In this document: one piece after another, positions 7,889 through 18,294 of the stretch | Layout: each line of letters starts with the position of its first letter | Position numbering within the stretch: the stretch's first letter is position 1 | From: an uncultured Pelagibacteraceae bacterium | GTDB taxonomy: Bacteria; Pseudomonadota; Alphaproteobacteria; Pelagibacterales; Pelagibacteraceae | DNA: 64,000 nt | Direction of reading: 5' to 3' | Assembly: GCA_902537895.1 (NCBI GenBank) | Contig: CACBCU010000002.1 | Location: forward strand, 49,649 to 113,648 | Notes under the pieces: generated by a model | Database searches by the model: none | What the model saw: only the letters and a program-made list of their open reading frames with translations | Told to the model about the DNA's origin: nothing | Program-made: the position numbers and the translations under genes

Positions 7889-8538
7889 TGAAAAATACTA
7901 ACAAAATATTTCTAGGTGAATTCATTGGAAGTAGTTTTTTAGTAATGGTTATTGTTGGATCTGGAATAATGGCTGAAAATCTCACAAATGATAATGCTTT
8001 AAGATTAACAGCCAATACACTTGCAACTGGAGCTGGTCTATTCGTTTTAATAACTGCTTTTGCAAATATTTCAGGTGCACATTTCAACCCTTTTGTAAGT
8101 TTAGCGATGTTTTTAAGAAAAAAAATTACTGGAAAACTTCTGATCATATATATTCCTGCCCAAATACTTGGTTGTTTGCTTGGTGTTATGTTGGCCAATG
8201 TTTTTTTTGAACACAATATTCTTGAGTTATCAACAAAAAATAGGGATGGCTTTCATATTTTCTTGTCTGAAATAATTGCTACTTTTGGTTTGATTTTTAT
8301 TATTTTTGCTACTCTAAAAGATGGCAAAATAACAATAGCTGCAAGTGTAGCAACATATATCATGGCTGGTTATTGGTTCACATCATCAACATCTTTTGCA
8401 AATCCAGCTGTTGCTATAGCAAGAACTTTTACTGATTCTTTTACAGGAATTAATTACATGAATACACCAACATATATTCTAGCTGAATTTTTGGGAGCTC
8501 TAATAGCTGTATTTTTAATTAAAAAATTAATTAAATAG
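7888..8538 (+). CDS. MIP-family channel (aquaporin/glycerol-facilitator-like)
   Basis: A 216-residue six-helix membrane channel. The two half-helix signatures are present, the first changed to NPF (residues 67-69, SGAHFNPFVSLA) and the second normal NPA (172-174, SFANPAVAIAR) with the usual arginine at 179. MIP channels pass water, glycerol, ammonia or small neutral solutes such as arsenous or boric acid. A variant first NPA occurs in some bacterial MIP groups, so substrate cannot be assigned. It overlaps the preceding small membrane gene by one base. Confidence 0.88.
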   Translation: MKNTNKIFLGEFIGSSFLVMVIVGSGIMAENLTNDNALRLTANTLATGAGLFVLITAFANISGAHFNPFVSLAMFLRKKITGKLLIIYIPAQILGCLLGVMLANVFFEHNILELSTKNRDGFHIFLSEIIATFGLIFIIFATLKDGKITIAASVATYIMAGYWFTSSTSFANPAVAIARTFTDSFTGINYMNTPTYILAEFLGALIAVFLIKKLIK

Positions 8539-8729
8539 ATGCAACTTTTTTTAGAAATAAAAAATATTATAAACTAGACATTATTATTTAATAGTTTATT
8601 GATAGATGAATCCTCACACTGATTCTCATATTATTTTATTATTTTATAGAATTATTTTCATTCTCACATTACATAGATCTCAAGTCATGAATCAATAGGA
8701 ACCGAAAACAATAATATAAAGGAGAAAAA
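8539..8729 (+). promoter_or_regulatory. 191-base leader of the PiT-like gene, with strong Shine-Dalgarno
   Basis: One of the longer non-coding spacers here. It ends in AAGGAG (8719-8724), five bases before the ATG at 8730, an unusually strong ribosome-binding site for this window. The middle contains two similar ATTCTCA stretches (near 8620 and 8670). I see no recognised riboswitch or clear terminator hairpin in it. Confidence 0.4.
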
Positions 8730-9695
8730 ATGGATATGGCTTTAATTTATACGGTTATAGGGTTTGCCCTTGCCGGTTATAGCGTTATTGCTAACGACTC
8801 AATTCAAACACTGGGTACATTTATAGCTTCGAAAAAGAAGTGGTTTAAATGGTATACTCTCGCAGGATCTGCGTCAGCTGTTATGATTATTGCGTTAGCA
8901 TGGGGATGGTATTCGTATGATGGTGATATTTCTTATGGAAGATTAACTAGAATACCTTATCAAGAAATTCAATGGTATCACGCAGTAGCACCTGCAATAC
9001 TATTATTATTAACAAGAATTGGAATACCTGTTTCAACCACCTTTTTAGTTCTTTCAGCATTTGCCTCAACGGTTGTGCTTGAAAAAATGCTTATGAAAAG
9101 CGTCGTTGGGTATGGTTTAGCAGCAATGGTTGCTTATATTGCCTGGATAGCTGTCTCTAAATTTATTAATGAAAAATTTGATGAAGTAGATGAAAAATGG
9201 GTAGGCTTCTGGAGAAATAGTGTTTGGATTTCTTCTGGTTGGTTATGGTGGGTGTGGTTGTCTCACGATGTGGCTAATATTGCCGTGTATCTACCTAGAC
9301 AATTAGATTTAACATTGCTTTTAATAGTAATGGGTTACTTTACAGCACTGTTATTCTATATTTTCTACATTCAAGGTGGACCAATTCAAAAAGTTGTTCT
9401 TGAAAAAACAGGAACAAGGTACGCAAGATCAGCAACAATTATTAATGTAATTTATGCTGGTGTCTTATTCTACTTTAAAGAACTAAACGATTTACCTATG
9501 TCTACGACATGGGTTTTTGTTGGTTTATTATGTGGAAGAGAACTTGCTATAGCTAGCATGAACAAAGAATATAAGTTGGGTTACGTCTTTCCATTAATTG
9601 GAAAAGATTTCCTAAAAATGGTATTCGGCTTAACTGTTTCAGTAGGTATAGTGCTTGCAATACATTATATAATAATACCAAACAATTGGTTTTAA
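8730..9695 (+). CDS. PiT-like (PHO4 superfamily) inner-membrane permease, substrate unknown
   Basis: A 321-residue polytopic membrane protein with about nine to ten hydrophobic segments and an internal duplication. Each half carries a pair of motifs resembling inorganic phosphate transporters: half one has IANDSIQTLGT (20-30) and PVSTT (100-104), half two has HDVAN (179-183) and PMSTT (256-260), compared with the PiT pattern NDxAN...GT plus PxSTTH. The conserved histidine after STT is missing in both halves and the first half has ND without the following AN. It is therefore a divergent PiT relative; phosphate, sulfate or another anion are all possible. It stands alone with its own leader and a strong ribosome-binding site. 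Confidence 0.65.
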   Translation: MDMALIYTVIGFALAGYSVIANDSIQTLGTFIASKKKWFKWYTLAGSASAVMIIALAWGWYSYDGDISYGRLTRIPYQEIQWYHAVAPAILLLLTRIGIPVSTTFLVLSAFASTVVLEKMLMKSVVGYGLAAMVAYIAWIAVSKFINEKFDEVDEKWVGFWRNSVWISSGWLWWVWLSHDVANIAVYLPRQLDLTLLLIVMGYFTALLFYIFYIQGGPIQKVVLEKTGTRYARSATIINVIYAGVLFYFKELNDLPMSTTWVFVGLLCGRELAIASMNKEYKLGYVFPLIGKDFLKMVFGLTVSVGIVLAIHYIIIPNNWF

Positions 9696-9706
9696 GTATA
9701 TTTTTG

Positions 9707-9734
9707 TGGTCGTGTTAATTATTTAACACGGCCA
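9707..9734. terminator. 12-bp stem-loop between convergent PiT-like gene and manC
   Basis: TGGTCGTGTTAA (9707-9718) pairs with TTAACACGGCCA (9723-9734), 12 pairs with one G-T, around a 4-base loop. The manC stop codon lies at the loop (9719-9721). It is the obvious candidate for ending transcription from both sides, although neither strand has a proper T-run after the stem, so it may instead protect mRNA 3' ends. Confidence 0.5.
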
Positions 9735-10909
9735 TAAACGTCCTGGTATCGAACAATATCTGTTTCTTTTAAAATTGAACCTACTTGAGCTTCAATAATT
9801 TTCACTGGTTTTTTGTAGGGATTTTCTATTCTATGGATTGCACCTAATGGAATAAAAATAGTTTCATCAGGTTTCATTGTGAAATATTTCTTATTTAAAG
9901 TAATTTTTGGTTTACCATGAGTAACTACCCAGTGCTCAGCTCTATGATGATGTTTTTGAAGACTTAAAATACCTTTTGGTTTTACATATAGTTCTTTAAT
10001 CAAAAATTCCTTACCATTAAATAGATTTACATAACTACCCCAAGGTCTATGAAATACATTCTTCTTTTTATAATAATGCCTCTTATTCCGTCCGTACATC
10101 TTACAGATTTCTTTCCAAGATCCTAAATCAGACCAAGGAATATCCAACTTGATAGCATTTATATCTTTAGTTTTTTCTAATATTGCATAGTCAAAGGACT
10201 TAGCTGTTGCTTTAGTGAATACTTGTTTATTTAAATAATACACATTACTTTTATATTTTGCTTTTGTTACAGCTTTGTTACAGTTTCGGTAAATATTTGG
10301 CTGATATTTCTTAAAATTATTAATAATGGAGTCTTTTCTCATATAAAACATTCCAGAATTCCAATAACCTTTTTTACTAATTATTTGTTTAGCTTTAGCC
10401 TCTTTAGGTTTTTCTACAAATCTAGACACTTTATTATTTTTAGTTAAAAAATATCCAAATTCACTAGATGGCATTGTGGGTTTAATACCAAAAATAAAGA
10501 TATTATTATGAGTGAGTTTCTTTTGATTTTTTTTGATAGCTTTATTAAATAAACCAACCTTCTCTATTAGATGATCAGCGGCTAAAAACATTAATGGTTG
10601 TTCATTTGGAATATCCTTTATTAATGCAGTACTTAAAATTGCTGGTGCCGTATTTCTTTTGGCAGGTTCTAAAACTATTTTAAATTTTCTTATTTTGTGT
10701 TTCTTTAAGTGTTGTTTTACTAGTCTTAAATATTTTGCATTAGTGCTTATAATTGGAGCATCAAATATAGATGCTTTAACTCTCTCTAAAGTTTTACCCA
10801 ATAAAGTCCAATTACCAAAATCGATAAATTGTTTTGCTTGATGTTTTTTAGCTTTAGGCCAAAGTCTTGTTCCAGCGCCACCACATAAAATAACAGGGCG
10901 AATTTTCAT
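9719..10909 (-). CDS. manC: Mannose-1-phosphate guanylyltransferase, probably with mannose-6-phosphate isomerase domain
   Basis: A 396-residue enzyme expected to make GDP-mannose from mannose-1-phosphate and GTP. The N-terminal nucleotidyltransferase has PVILCGGAGTRLWP at 6-19 and FVEKP near residue 155. The C-terminal cupin domain (about 285-390) has FHRPWGSY, KHHHRAEHW and IFIPLGAIHRIEN, the pattern of type II phosphomannose isomerase halves. At 396 residues it is shorter than usual bifunctional ManC proteins (about 470), and the usual PKQF of the signature reads AKQF. I chose ATG 10909, whose A is the last base of the ilvD TGA, over a TTG one codon upstream. Confidence 0.85.
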   Translation of the reverse strand: MKIRPVILCGGAGTRLWPKAKKHQAKQFIDFGNWTLLGKTLERVKASIFDAPIISTNAKYLRLVKQHLKKHKIRKFKIVLEPAKRNTAPAILSTALIKDIPNEQPLMFLAADHLIEKVGLFNKAIKKNQKKLTHNNIFIFGIKPTMPSSEFGYFLTKNNKVSRFVEKPKEAKAKQIISKKGYWNSGMFYMRKDSIINNFKKYQPNIYRNCNKAVTKAKYKSNVYYLNKQVFTKATAKSFDYAILEKTKDINAIKLDIPWSDLGSWKEICKMYGRNKRHYYKKKNVFHRPWGSYVNLFNGKEFLIKELYVKPKGILSLQKHHHRAEHWVVTHGKPKITLNKKYFTMKPDETIFIPLGAIHRIENPYKKPVKIIEAQVGSILKETDIVRYQDVYGRVK

Positions 10910-12627
10910 CAAATTTTCGAATATTCCTTAACTTCTTTTTTCTTACCAGGATGCGTTGGTGCTCCTAAACTTGCTGGTCCAACTGTTTGAGCATATTTCC
11001 AAAGAGTTCCTGAACCAAAATCAGATTTTCTAGCCTTCCATTTTCTTCTTCTTGAAGCTAATTGAGATTTAGTTAAGCGAACATTAATTGTTCCTTTTTT
11101 AGCATCAATATCAATAACATCGCCATTACGTAAAAGAGCAATCGGTCCACCTAAAGCAGCCTCTGGTCCAATGTGACCAACACAAAATCCTCTAGTTGCT
11201 CCTGAAAATCTTCCATCAGTAATTAAAGCAACTTTTTCTCCTTTACCTTGACCATAGATTGCACCAGTTGTTGAGAGCATTTCTCTCATACCTGGTCCCC
11301 CTACTGGACCCTCGTATCTAATAATAATTACATCACCATCTTTATATTTTCTACTTTGCACTGCTTTCATTGCACTTTCTTCATTATCAAAACATCTTGC
11401 TCTTCCAGTAAATTGTAATTTTTTTAGTCCTGCAATTTTAACAATTCCACCTTCTGGAGCTAAATTACCTTTCAAACCTACTACACCACCATCTGGTGAT
11501 AAGGGTTTGTTGTAAGCTCTTAATACTTTTTGTTTTGGATTAAATTTAATTCCCTTTAAATTTTCTTTCATTGTTTTACCTGTAACTGTCATACAATCAC
11601 CATGAATATAACCACCATCGTATAAAGTTTTTAAAAGCATCGGTACACCACCTGCTAACCACATATCTTTTGCAACATATTTTCCACCTGGTTTTAAGTC
11701 CGCAAGATAAGGCGTTCTTTTAAATATTTTTGCAACATCCATTAAATCAAATTTTATTCCTGCTTCATTTGCAATAGCTGGTAAATGTAATGCAGCATTA
11801 GTTGAACCTCCAGTTGCAGCTACAATTGTTGCAGCATTTTCTAATGCTTTTCTTGTTACAATATCTCTTGGTTTAATACCTTTAGCTAACAATTCCATTA
11901 CCATACGACCACTTGCTTTTGCATACTTATCTCTTTCTTCATATGGCGCAGGTGTTCCAGCAGAATAAGGTAATGCTAAACCAATAGCCTCTGATACACA
12001 CGCCATCGTGTTAGCTGTAAATTGACCTCCACAAGCTCCAGCTGTAGGGCAAGCAACTAATTCTAACTTTCTTAACTCTTTTGCTGACATTTGTCCTGAG
12101 GAATGTTTTCCAACAGCTTCAAAAACATCAACCACAGTTACATCTTTACCTTTATATTTTCCTGGAAGTATTGAACCACCATAAATAAATACACTTGGTA
12201 CATTCAGTCTAACCATCGACATCATTAAACCTGGCAAAGATTTATCACAACCTGCAATACCTACTAATGCATCATAACAATGTCCTCTGACGGTTAATTC
12301 AGCACTATCTGCTATTACTTCTCTTGAAATCAAAGAAGATTTCATTCCTTCGTGACCCATTGCTATACCGTCAGTGACTGTAATTGTACAAAATTCCCTT
12401 GGTGTACCACCAGAGGCTCTTACACCCTTTTTAACTGATTGAGCTTGTCTCATTAGAGCTATATTACAAGGTGCAGCTTCATTCCAAGTTGAAACAACAC
12501 CGATAAAAGGTTTTGAAACATCTTTTTCAGTTTCACCCATAGCATAATAGAATGATCTGTGAGGGGCTCTATCAGGACCAAGAGATGTATGTCTACTTGG
12601 CAGTTTTTTCTTATTAAATTTCCGCAT
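10909..12627 (-). CDS. ilvD: Dihydroxy-acid dehydratase
   Basis: A 572-residue IlvD/Edd family iron-sulfur enzyme that dehydrates dihydroxy acids in isoleucine and valine synthesis. Cysteine motifs typical of the family are [11 protein letters not shown] and [18 protein letters not shown]; further signatures are [14 protein letters not shown] and [21 protein letters not shown]. Full length. It is coupled at both ends: start overlaps the valS stop by one base and its stop overlaps manC. Placement between valS and manC is not a pathway operon, though valS and ilvD both concern valine. Confidence 0.97.
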   Translation of the reverse strand: MRKFNKKKLPSRHTSLGPDRAPHRSFYYAMGETEKDVSKPFIGVVSTWNEAAPCNIALMRQAQSVKKGVRASGGTPREFCTITVTDGIAMGHEGMKSSLISREVIADSAELTVRGHCYDALVGIAGCDKSLPGLMMSMVRLNVPSVFIYGGSILPGKYKGKDVTVVDVFEAVGKHSSGQMSAKELRKLELVACPTAGACGGQFTANTMACVSEAIGLALPYSAGTPAPYEERDKYAKASGRMVMELLAKGIKPRDIVTRKALENAATIVAATGGSTNAALHLPAIANEAGIKFDLMDVAKIFKRTPYLADLKPGGKYVAKDMWLAGGVPMLLKTLYDGGYIHGDCMTVTGKTMKENLKGIKFNPKQKVLRAYNKPLSPDGGVVGLKGNLAPEGGIVKIAGLKKLQFTGRARCFDNEESAMKAVQSRKYKDGDVIIIRYEGPVGGPGMREMLSTTGAIYGQGKGEKVALITDGRFSGATRGFCVGHIGPEAALGGPIALLRNGDVIDIDAKKGTINVRLTKSQLASRRRKWKARKSDFGSGTLWKYAQTVGPASLGAPTHPGKKKEVKEYSKI

Positions 12628-15254
12628 TATAAACTTTCAATTGTTAAAGATATCTTTTTAATATCATCTTTCAAGTTACTATAGTTAGTTTTTTCTTGAT
12701 CAACAATATTTTTTGGTGCTCTATCAACAAAACTTTTATTCGATAATCGTTGCGATATCTTGTCTAAATCTTCTTGATGTTTTCTTTGTCGTTTTAATAA
12801 ATTTTCTTTAATTAAATTTAAGTCAACATTTTCATCAAAATAAATCTTAAAAATATCACCTGAAATAACCATTGTTGCAAATGGTTTATTTTGATCTTTA
12901 TCAAAAAAATTGTTTATACGCCCAAGTTTTTTCAAAATTGTCTCATTATTATTCATTAATGACTTATTTTTTTTTGCTATTTTGTTTATTGATATATCTA
13001 CAAAGGAGCCAGGACTAACATTAAGCTCATTTTTAAAAGACCTTAATTCAGAAATAATATCTATGATTTTTTCAACATCTTTTTGAGACTGATCTTTTTT
13101 AATTTTTGCAGATGGCCAATTCTTATACATTAGAAAATTCTTATTTGATTTATCGAATTTGTTTTTGAGCCATATTTCTTCAGTTACGAATGGTATAAAA
13201 GGATGTAGCATTACTAATATTTGTTTAAAAACATAAGCGGATACCTCTTTTACCTCTCTTTGAGCTTTTTTGTCTTTTGAGTAAAGAATTGTTTTAGAAA
13301 GCTCAATATACCAATCACAATATGAATGCCATGCAAATTGATATGCATTTTTTGCTGCCTCATCAAAACGGTAGTCCTCAATGTTTTTTTGAATTTTATT
13401 TTTAACTTCTATTAATTCAGAATATATCCATTTATTGATATTCAGTGTTGTTTTTGGAGTTTTATCGGTTTTATTGAAATCGCATTTATTTGTAATTAAA
13501 AAATTATTTGCATTCCACAATTTATTTAAAAAATTTCTGTACCCTTTAACTCTATCTTCTGAAAGTTTTACATCAGTTCCTGGAGAGGCCATAGATAGTA
13601 AAGTAAATCTTAAAGCATCTGCACTATATTTTTCAATTATATCTAAAGGATCAATAACATTGCCTTTTGATTTAGACATTTTTTGTCCCTTTTCATCTCT
13701 AACTAAAGCATGAACATAAATATCTTTAAAAGGTTCTTTGTTTAAAAATTCCATGCCGAACATAATCATTCTAGCCACCCAGAAAAAAATAATGTCAAAA
13801 CCAGTAACTAAAACAGTGGTTGGATAAAATTTTTTAACAAACTCTTTTTCATCTGGCCATCCTAAAGTTGCAAAAGGCCATAAACCTGAGGAAAACCATG
13901 TATCTAAAACATCAGGATCTCTGATTAATTCAACATCTTTTTTATAATGTTTTTTTGCTAACTTATTTGCTTCTTTCTCATTTATAGCTACAAAAATTTT
14001 TTTATCAGGTCCATACCAAGCCGGTATTTGATGTCCCCACCAAAGCTGTCGAGAAATACACCATGGTTCTATATTATTCATCCATTGAAAATAAGTTTTA
14101 GACCAATTGCTAGGAAAGAAATTTGTTTTTTTTGTTTTAACAATTTTTTTTGCTTTGATAGCTAATTTTTTTGCATCAACAAACCACTGCTCTGTTAAAA
14201 AAGGTTCTATTATAGAATTTGATCTATCCCCGTATGGAACTTTATTTTTGATATCTTCTTCTTTTACAAAAAAATCTTTTTCTTTGAGCTCATTAAGTAA
14301 TTTTTTTCGAGCATCAAATCTATCTAAACCAATATAATCTGATGGAGCATTATTATTAATTTTACCTTCTTCAGTAAAAATATTTATTATATCAAGTTTA
14401 TTTCTTTGACCAACGTCATAGTCATTAAAGTCGTGAGCTGGTGTTATCTTTAAAGCTCCAGTTCCTTGATCGGGATCTGCATAATTATCTCTAATAATTT
14501 TTATTTTTCTACCTACAATTGGTATTGTAACTATTTTACCAACGAACTTTTTGTATCTTTTATCTTTTGGATTAACCGCTATCGCAGTATCTCCTAGCAT
14601 AGTTTCCGGTCTTGTTGTCGCAATAGTTATAAATTCAGATGAATTTTCAATCGGATATCTGATGTAATAAATTTTTGAATTCATCTCCCTTTGGTCAACT
14701 TCTAAATCTGAAATAGCAGTTTTTAATACAGTGTCCCAATTCACTAGTTTTTCTGCTTTATAAATTAATTTTTTTTTATGTAATTCTACGAAAACTTTTA
14801 AGACGGATTTAGATAGATTTTTATCCATCGTAAAAGCATTTCTTGACCAGTCACATGAACAACCTAGTTTTTTTAATTGGTTAATTATTATATCGCCATA
14901 CTCATTTTTCCATTCCCATACTTTTTCAATAAATTTTTCTCTTCCAAGAGTGGCTTTAGTAAGACTTTCTTTTTCTAATTTTTTTTCAACAAGCGCTTGA
15001 GTAGCTATACCCGCATGATCTGTTCCTGGTTGCCATAAAGTTTCATAATTATTCATACGATAATATCTGACTAAAAAGTCTTGAATTGAATTATTCAAAG
15101 CATGTCCCATATGCAAACTTCCAGTTACATTAGGTGGTGGAATTACAATTGAATACTTCTTGGAATTTTTTTTAGGTTTAAATAATTTATTTTTTTCCCA
15201 ATAAGCATAAATCCGATCTTCAACTTTTGAATGTATATATTTATCGCTTATCAT
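12627..15254 (-). CDS. valS: Valyl-tRNA synthetase
   Basis: An 875-residue class I synthetase. The HIGH motif is HMGH in [15 protein letters not shown] (near residue 48) and KMSKS is in [17 protein letters not shown] (near 525). The large editing domain with [18 protein letters not shown] lies between them; the anticodon-binding domain and a C-terminal lysine-rich coiled coil complete the usual layout. First gene of a valS-ilvD-manC unit, divergent from the tRNA-Cys/tRNA-Asn pair across 121 bases. Confidence 0.97.
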   Translation of the reverse strand: MISDKYIHSKVEDRIYAYWEKNKLFKPKKNSKKYSIVIPPPNVTGSLHMGHALNNSIQDFLVRYYRMNNYETLWQPGTDHAGIATQALVEKKLEKESLTKATLGREKFIEKVWEWKNEYGDIIINQLKKLGCSCDWSRNAFTMDKNLSKSVLKVFVELHKKKLIYKAEKLVNWDTVLKTAISDLEVDQREMNSKIYYIRYPIENSSEFITIATTRPETMLGDTAIAVNPKDKRYKKFVGKIVTIPIVGRKIKIIRDNYADPDQGTGALKITPAHDFNDYDVGQRNKLDIINIFTEEGKINNNAPSDYIGLDRFDARKKLLNELKEKDFFVKEEDIKNKVPYGDRSNSIIEPFLTEQWFVDAKKLAIKAKKIVKTKKTNFFPSNWSKTYFQWMNNIEPWCISRQLWWGHQIPAWYGPDKKIFVAINEKEANKLAKKHYKKDVELIRDPDVLDTWFSSGLWPFATLGWPDEKEFVKKFYPTTVLVTGFDIIFFWVARMIMFGMEFLNKEPFKDIYVHALVRDEKGQKMSKSKGNVIDPLDIIEKYSADALRFTLLSMASPGTDVKLSEDRVKGYRNFLNKLWNANNFLITNKCDFNKTDKTPKTTLNINKWIYSELIEVKNKIQKNIEDYRFDEAAKNAYQFAWHSYCDWYIELSKTILYSKDKKAQREVKEVSAYVFKQILVMLHPFIPFVTEEIWLKNKFDKSNKNFLMYKNWPSAKIKKDQSQKDVEKIIDIISELRSFKNELNVSPGSFVDISINKIAKKNKSLMNNNETILKKLGRINNFFDKDQNKPFATMVISGDIFKIYFDENVDLNLIKENLLKRQRKHQEDLDKISQRLSNKSFVDRAPKNIVDQEKTNYSNLKDDIKKISLTIESL

Positions 15255-15314
15255 GGGTATAATTAGTTTATAATTTAATAATCTAAATTAACAATAATCA
15301 AATTGGAACGTTAT

Positions 15315-15343
15315 TTGATAGACTAATTGCAAATATTTAATAT
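15315..15343 (+). promoter_or_regulatory. Sigma-70-type promoter for tRNA-Cys
   Basis: TTGATA at 15315-15320 and TAATAT at 15338-15343 are separated by exactly 17 bases and lie about 33 bases before the mature tRNA-Cys, good spacing for a short tRNA leader. Hexamer matches are 5/6 and 5/6 to TTGACA and TATAAT. Confidence 0.65.
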
Positions 15344-15375
15344 AAAACTCCTTGTAGCTATCTTCTAAAACATAC

Positions 15376-15449
15376 GGCAACGTGGCGGAATGGTTACGCA
15401 GAGGATTGCAAATCCTTGTATCCCGGTTCGATTCCGGGCGTTGCCTCCA
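15376..15449 (+). tRNA. tRNA-Cys (GCA)
   Basis: The acceptor arms GGCAACG (15376-15382) and CGTTGCC (15439-15445) pair fully, followed by discriminator T and an encoded CCA. The anticodon loop TTGCAAA gives GCA, and the T arm reads CCCGGTTCGATTCCGGG. Length is 74 bases with CCA. It is probably co-transcribed with tRNA-Asn 49 bases downstream. Confidence 0.97.
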
Positions 15450-15498
15450 AAAAAAATCTTGTTTTAGTTAAAAAAGAAAGTAAGTTGACAATTTACAT

Positions 15499-15574
15499 TC
15501 CTCGGTAGCTCAGTTGGTAGAGCAGTTGACTGTTAATCAATTGGTCGCAGGTTCGAGTCCTGCCCGAGGAGCCA
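15499..15574 (+). tRNA. tRNA-Asn (GTT)
   Basis: Acceptor strands TCCTCGG (15499-15505) and CCGAGGA (15564-15570) pair fully, then discriminator G and encoded CCA. The anticodon stem-loop TTGACTGTTAATCAA presents GTT. Total 76 bases. It ends 4 bases before the convergent XRE regulator gene, with no intrinsic terminator visible. Confidence 0.97.
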
Positions 15575-15578
15575 AAAA

Positions 15579-15947
15579 TTACACTACCTTAGAAATATTA
15601 TTTGAAACTTGTAAAGATTTATTAAACTTTAATTTTTGATCTGCATTTAACTCTGAATAAAGTTTAACTAAAAAATTATAGTTAACATTCATATGTCCCT
15701 GTTGAGATTTTTCTAAATTTAATAGATATTCTGAAAAATCTTCAAAAAAGTAATTAATTGGTACTTTTAAATAGTTAGAAAGTTGTAATAATCTTATCGA
15801 ACTTACACCATTTGTCCCTTTTTCGTATTTTTGAATTTGTTGAAATGTAACGTTAATTGCTTTTGCCACTTTTGTTTGAGTTAAACCTAGAGCCAATCTT
15901 CTTAATTTAAGCTTATTACCCAAATGCTTATTAAAATTATCTTCCAT
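15579..15947 (-). CDS. XRE-family (Cro/CI) helix-turn-helix regulator
   Basis: A 122-residue protein whose residues 10-65 form a classic XRE domain: GNKLKLRRLALGLTQTKVAKAI, then VTFQQIQKYEKGTNGVSSIRLLQLSNYLKVPINYFFEDF. This version (VTFQQIQKYEKG) is common in Alphaproteobacteria. The remaining 55 residues are helical and unassigned; there is no peptidase or cupin sensor. The gene is convergent with tRNA-Asn and separated from the upstream aap operon by 164 bases, so it is probably transcribed alone. Targets are unknown; nothing here shows that it controls aap. Confidence 0.88.
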   Translation of the reverse strand: MEDNFNKHLGNKLKLRRLALGLTQTKVAKAINVTFQQIQKYEKGTNGVSSIRLLQLSNYLKVPINYFFEDFSEYLLNLEKSQQGHMNVNYNFLVKLYSELNADQKLKFNKSLQVSNNISKVV

Positions 15948-16111
15948 TAAGACCCCTCTTAATATATTTATAAAACATAATTCAACAAGTTTTTAGAACC
16001 TACTGCAACCAATATTTTTTTTTTATTTAGCTGAAAAATGGTGGATTTTAAATATCTGTCAAGCATTACTTCGGCCTGAAATAGAGAAATATTTCTTGCA
16101 AAAGTAACGTT

Positions 16112-16846
16112 CTATAGTATCTGGCTTAAGAAAAGTTTTGTTCTATCACTCTTTGGATTTGCAAAAAACTCTTTGGTATCTGCTTTTTCGACTATCATAC
16201 CTTCATCCATAAATATCATTTGGTCAGCTACTTCTTTTGCAAAACCCATTTCGTGCGTAACAACTATCATTGTCATACCTTGTTTTGCTAAATTAACCAT
16301 AACATCTAATACTTCTTTAATCATTTCAGGATCTAAAGCTGAAGTTGGTTCATCAAAAAGCATTATTTTAGGCTCCATACAAAGAGCTCTAGCAATGGCA
16401 GCCCTTTGTTGTTGACCTCCGGATAATTGCCCAGGATATTTTTGTGCCTGATCTAAAATTTGAACTCTTTCTAGATGTTTTAAAGCTAATTCTTCAGCTT
16501 CTTTTTTTGGCATTTTCTTTACCCAAATTGGTGCAAGTGTGCAGTTATCTAAAATTGATAAATGTGGAAACAAATTAAATTGTTGAAAAACCATTCCAAC
16601 TTCTGCTCTAATTTGTTCAATATTTTTTGTATCCTCTGTTAATTCTGTTCCATCAACAATTATATTACCCTCTTGATGTTCCTCTAGTCGATTAATACAT
16701 CTGATCAAAGTTGATTTACCAGAGCCTGAAGGGCCACAAACTACAATTTTTTGTTTTGGCTTCACTTCCAAATTTATTGATTTTAATACTTGAAAGTCTC
16801 CAAACCACTTGTTCATATTGTTTATTTGGATAATATTTTCAGACAT
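16112..16846 (-). CDS. aapP: General L-amino acid ABC transporter ATPase
   Basis: A 244-residue ATPase of the polar amino acid group. Walker [10 protein letters not shown] is near residues 38-46, the signature [15 protein letters not shown] near 141, Walker [15 protein letters not shown] near 161, and the switch region VTHEMGF near 197. Last gene of aapJ-aapQ-aapM-aapP, 5 bases after aapM. Together the four proteins import many L-amino acids, an important carbon and nitrogen source for this kind of organism. Confidence 0.94.
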   Translation of the reverse strand: MSENIIQINNMNKWFGDFQVLKSINLEVKPKQKIVVCGPSGSGKSTLIRCINRLEEHQEGNIIVDGTELTEDTKNIEQIRAEVGMVFQQFNLFPHLSILDNCTLAPIWVKKMPKKEAEELALKHLERVQILDQAQKYPGQLSGGQQQRAAIARALCMEPKIMLFDEPTSALDPEMIKEVLDVMVNLAKQGMTMIVVTHEMGFAKEVADQMIFMDEGMIVEKADTKEFFANPKSDRTKLFLSQIL

Positions 16847-16851
16847 AAATT

Positions 16852-18294
16852 TTATCTATCAGTTTTATATTTTTGTTCGAGATTATAACTATATTTACTC
16901 ATTGCATAACAAATAATCCAGAAAATTATCGCTGCAAACACATATCCTTCCATAGCAAAACCTAACCATTCTGGATTTGTTTTGGCTAAATTCAGCATTC
17001 CAACAATTTCTAAAAGACCAACCACAAATATTAATGGAGTGTCTTTAACTAATGCTAAGAATGTATTAGCAATTCCAGGTATAACTAACTTCAAAGCCTG
17101 AGGTAAAATTACAAAAATATGCATTTTCCAATAACCCATACCTAAGGATTTGGCTGCCTCGTATTGTCCTCTTGGTAAAGCCTGCAGTCCGCCTCGAATG
17201 ACTTCAGCAACATATGCTGCCTCAAACAAAGAAATAGCAATAATTGCTCTTACCAATTTATCTATAAAAAAATCTTCAGGTAAAAACATTGGAAACATAA
17301 CAGCTGACATAAATAAAACTGTAATTAACGGGACACCTCTCCAAAATTCTATAAAACCAACCGAAATATATCTAATCAATGGAAAACCTGATCTTCTACC
17401 AAGAGCGAAAGCCATACCAATCGGAAAACAGAAAATTAAACAGAAAAACGAAATAATAAATGTTAGCGATAAACCTCCCCATGCACCTGTTTCAACCCAA
17501 TTTAGACCATCCAGTTTACCTAATTCGATATATTCCTCGAAAAAAAGAAAATATTTTAAAATAATATAAAGTGCTAAAGGAACTATTAAAAAATAATAAA
17601 ACTTAAATCTTCCTGGAATAAAAAAACCAATAATAATTGATAATATTGCAGCTATTATTCCATATGAAAAATCAAAAAAGACAGGACCACCAGAAATAAA
17701 GAAAAAGATAAATAGGAAAGCAATAAAAGGATAAATCACTACATAATAAAGTGTTAAATATTTCTTAAATTTATCAGTAGCAAAATAACCAAGAGAACCA
17801 AGTAATACTAAGGCGATAAATGACAAATTTATTCTCCACTGTTCTGCATTAGGATACATGCCATACATAAATCTTCTCATCCAAACTTTTATATATGTCC
17901 AACAAGCACCGGTTCCTGTACAGACATCTTTTGAGTCACCTGCAAAACTAGCATCTACTACAAACCAACTAAGTATTGGAGGAATTGATTTTATTATTAT
18001 AAATATTATTAATAACGATAGTACAGCGTTAAAATTATTGGTGTTTATATGTTTATTTAATAAATCTAATCTTTTAATACCACTATATTCAATTCTAATA
18101 AAATATAGACCTATAAAACCTAATACTAAGGGTAATACGAAGCTCAAAAAATTAGGTAAAAAACCTGTTAAATTTAAATTAAAAAAAGAATTAAAAAAAA
18201 CGTCCAAGAAGCTTATGAAAAATAAAAAAGAACCTAAGTATAAAAAGGTATTTAAATTTGCTCTATCAGGTTTTAAGAAATTTATTTTAGACAT
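16852..18294 (-). CDS. aapM: General L-amino acid ABC transporter permease AapM
   Basis: A 480-residue permease with a long N-terminal membrane extension (several helices before about residue 265) and a C-terminal HisM-type transport domain carrying the EAA loop ([35 protein letters not shown]). The extended form separates AapM and AapQ from ordinary HisM/HisQ proteins. A large periplasmic stretch (about 115-150) holds two cysteines, CTGTGACW, that could form a disulfide. Its start shares one base with the aapQ stop. Confidence 0.93.
   Translation of the reverse strand: MSKINFLKPDRANLNTFLYLGSFLFFISFLDVFFNSFFNLNLTGFLPNFLSFVLPLVLGFIGLYFIRIEYSGIKRLDLLNKHINTNNFNAVLSLLIIFIIIKSIPPILSWFVVDASFAGDSKDVCTGTGACWTYIKVWMRRFMYGMYPNAEQWRINLSFIALVLLGSLGYFATDKFKKYLTLYYVVIYPFIAFLFIFFFISGGPVFFDFSYGIIAAILSIIIGFFIPGRFKFYYFLIVPLALYIILKYFLFFEEYIELGKLDGLNWVETGAWGGLSLTFIISFFCLIFCFPIGMAFALGRRSGFPLIRYISVGFIEFWRGVPLITVLFMSAVMFPMFLPEDFFIDKLVRAIIAISLFEAAYVAEVIRGGLQALPRGQYEAAKSLGMGYWKMHIFVILPQALKLVIPGIANTFLALVKDTPLIFVVGLLEIVGMLNLAKTNPEWLGFAMEGYVFAAIIFWIICYAMSKYSYNLEQKYKTDR

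Noticed and set aside
15948..16111. Riboswitch or regulatory RNA before the XRE gene
   Set aside because: Only a short GAAATATTTC palindrome is seen; no extended pairing.
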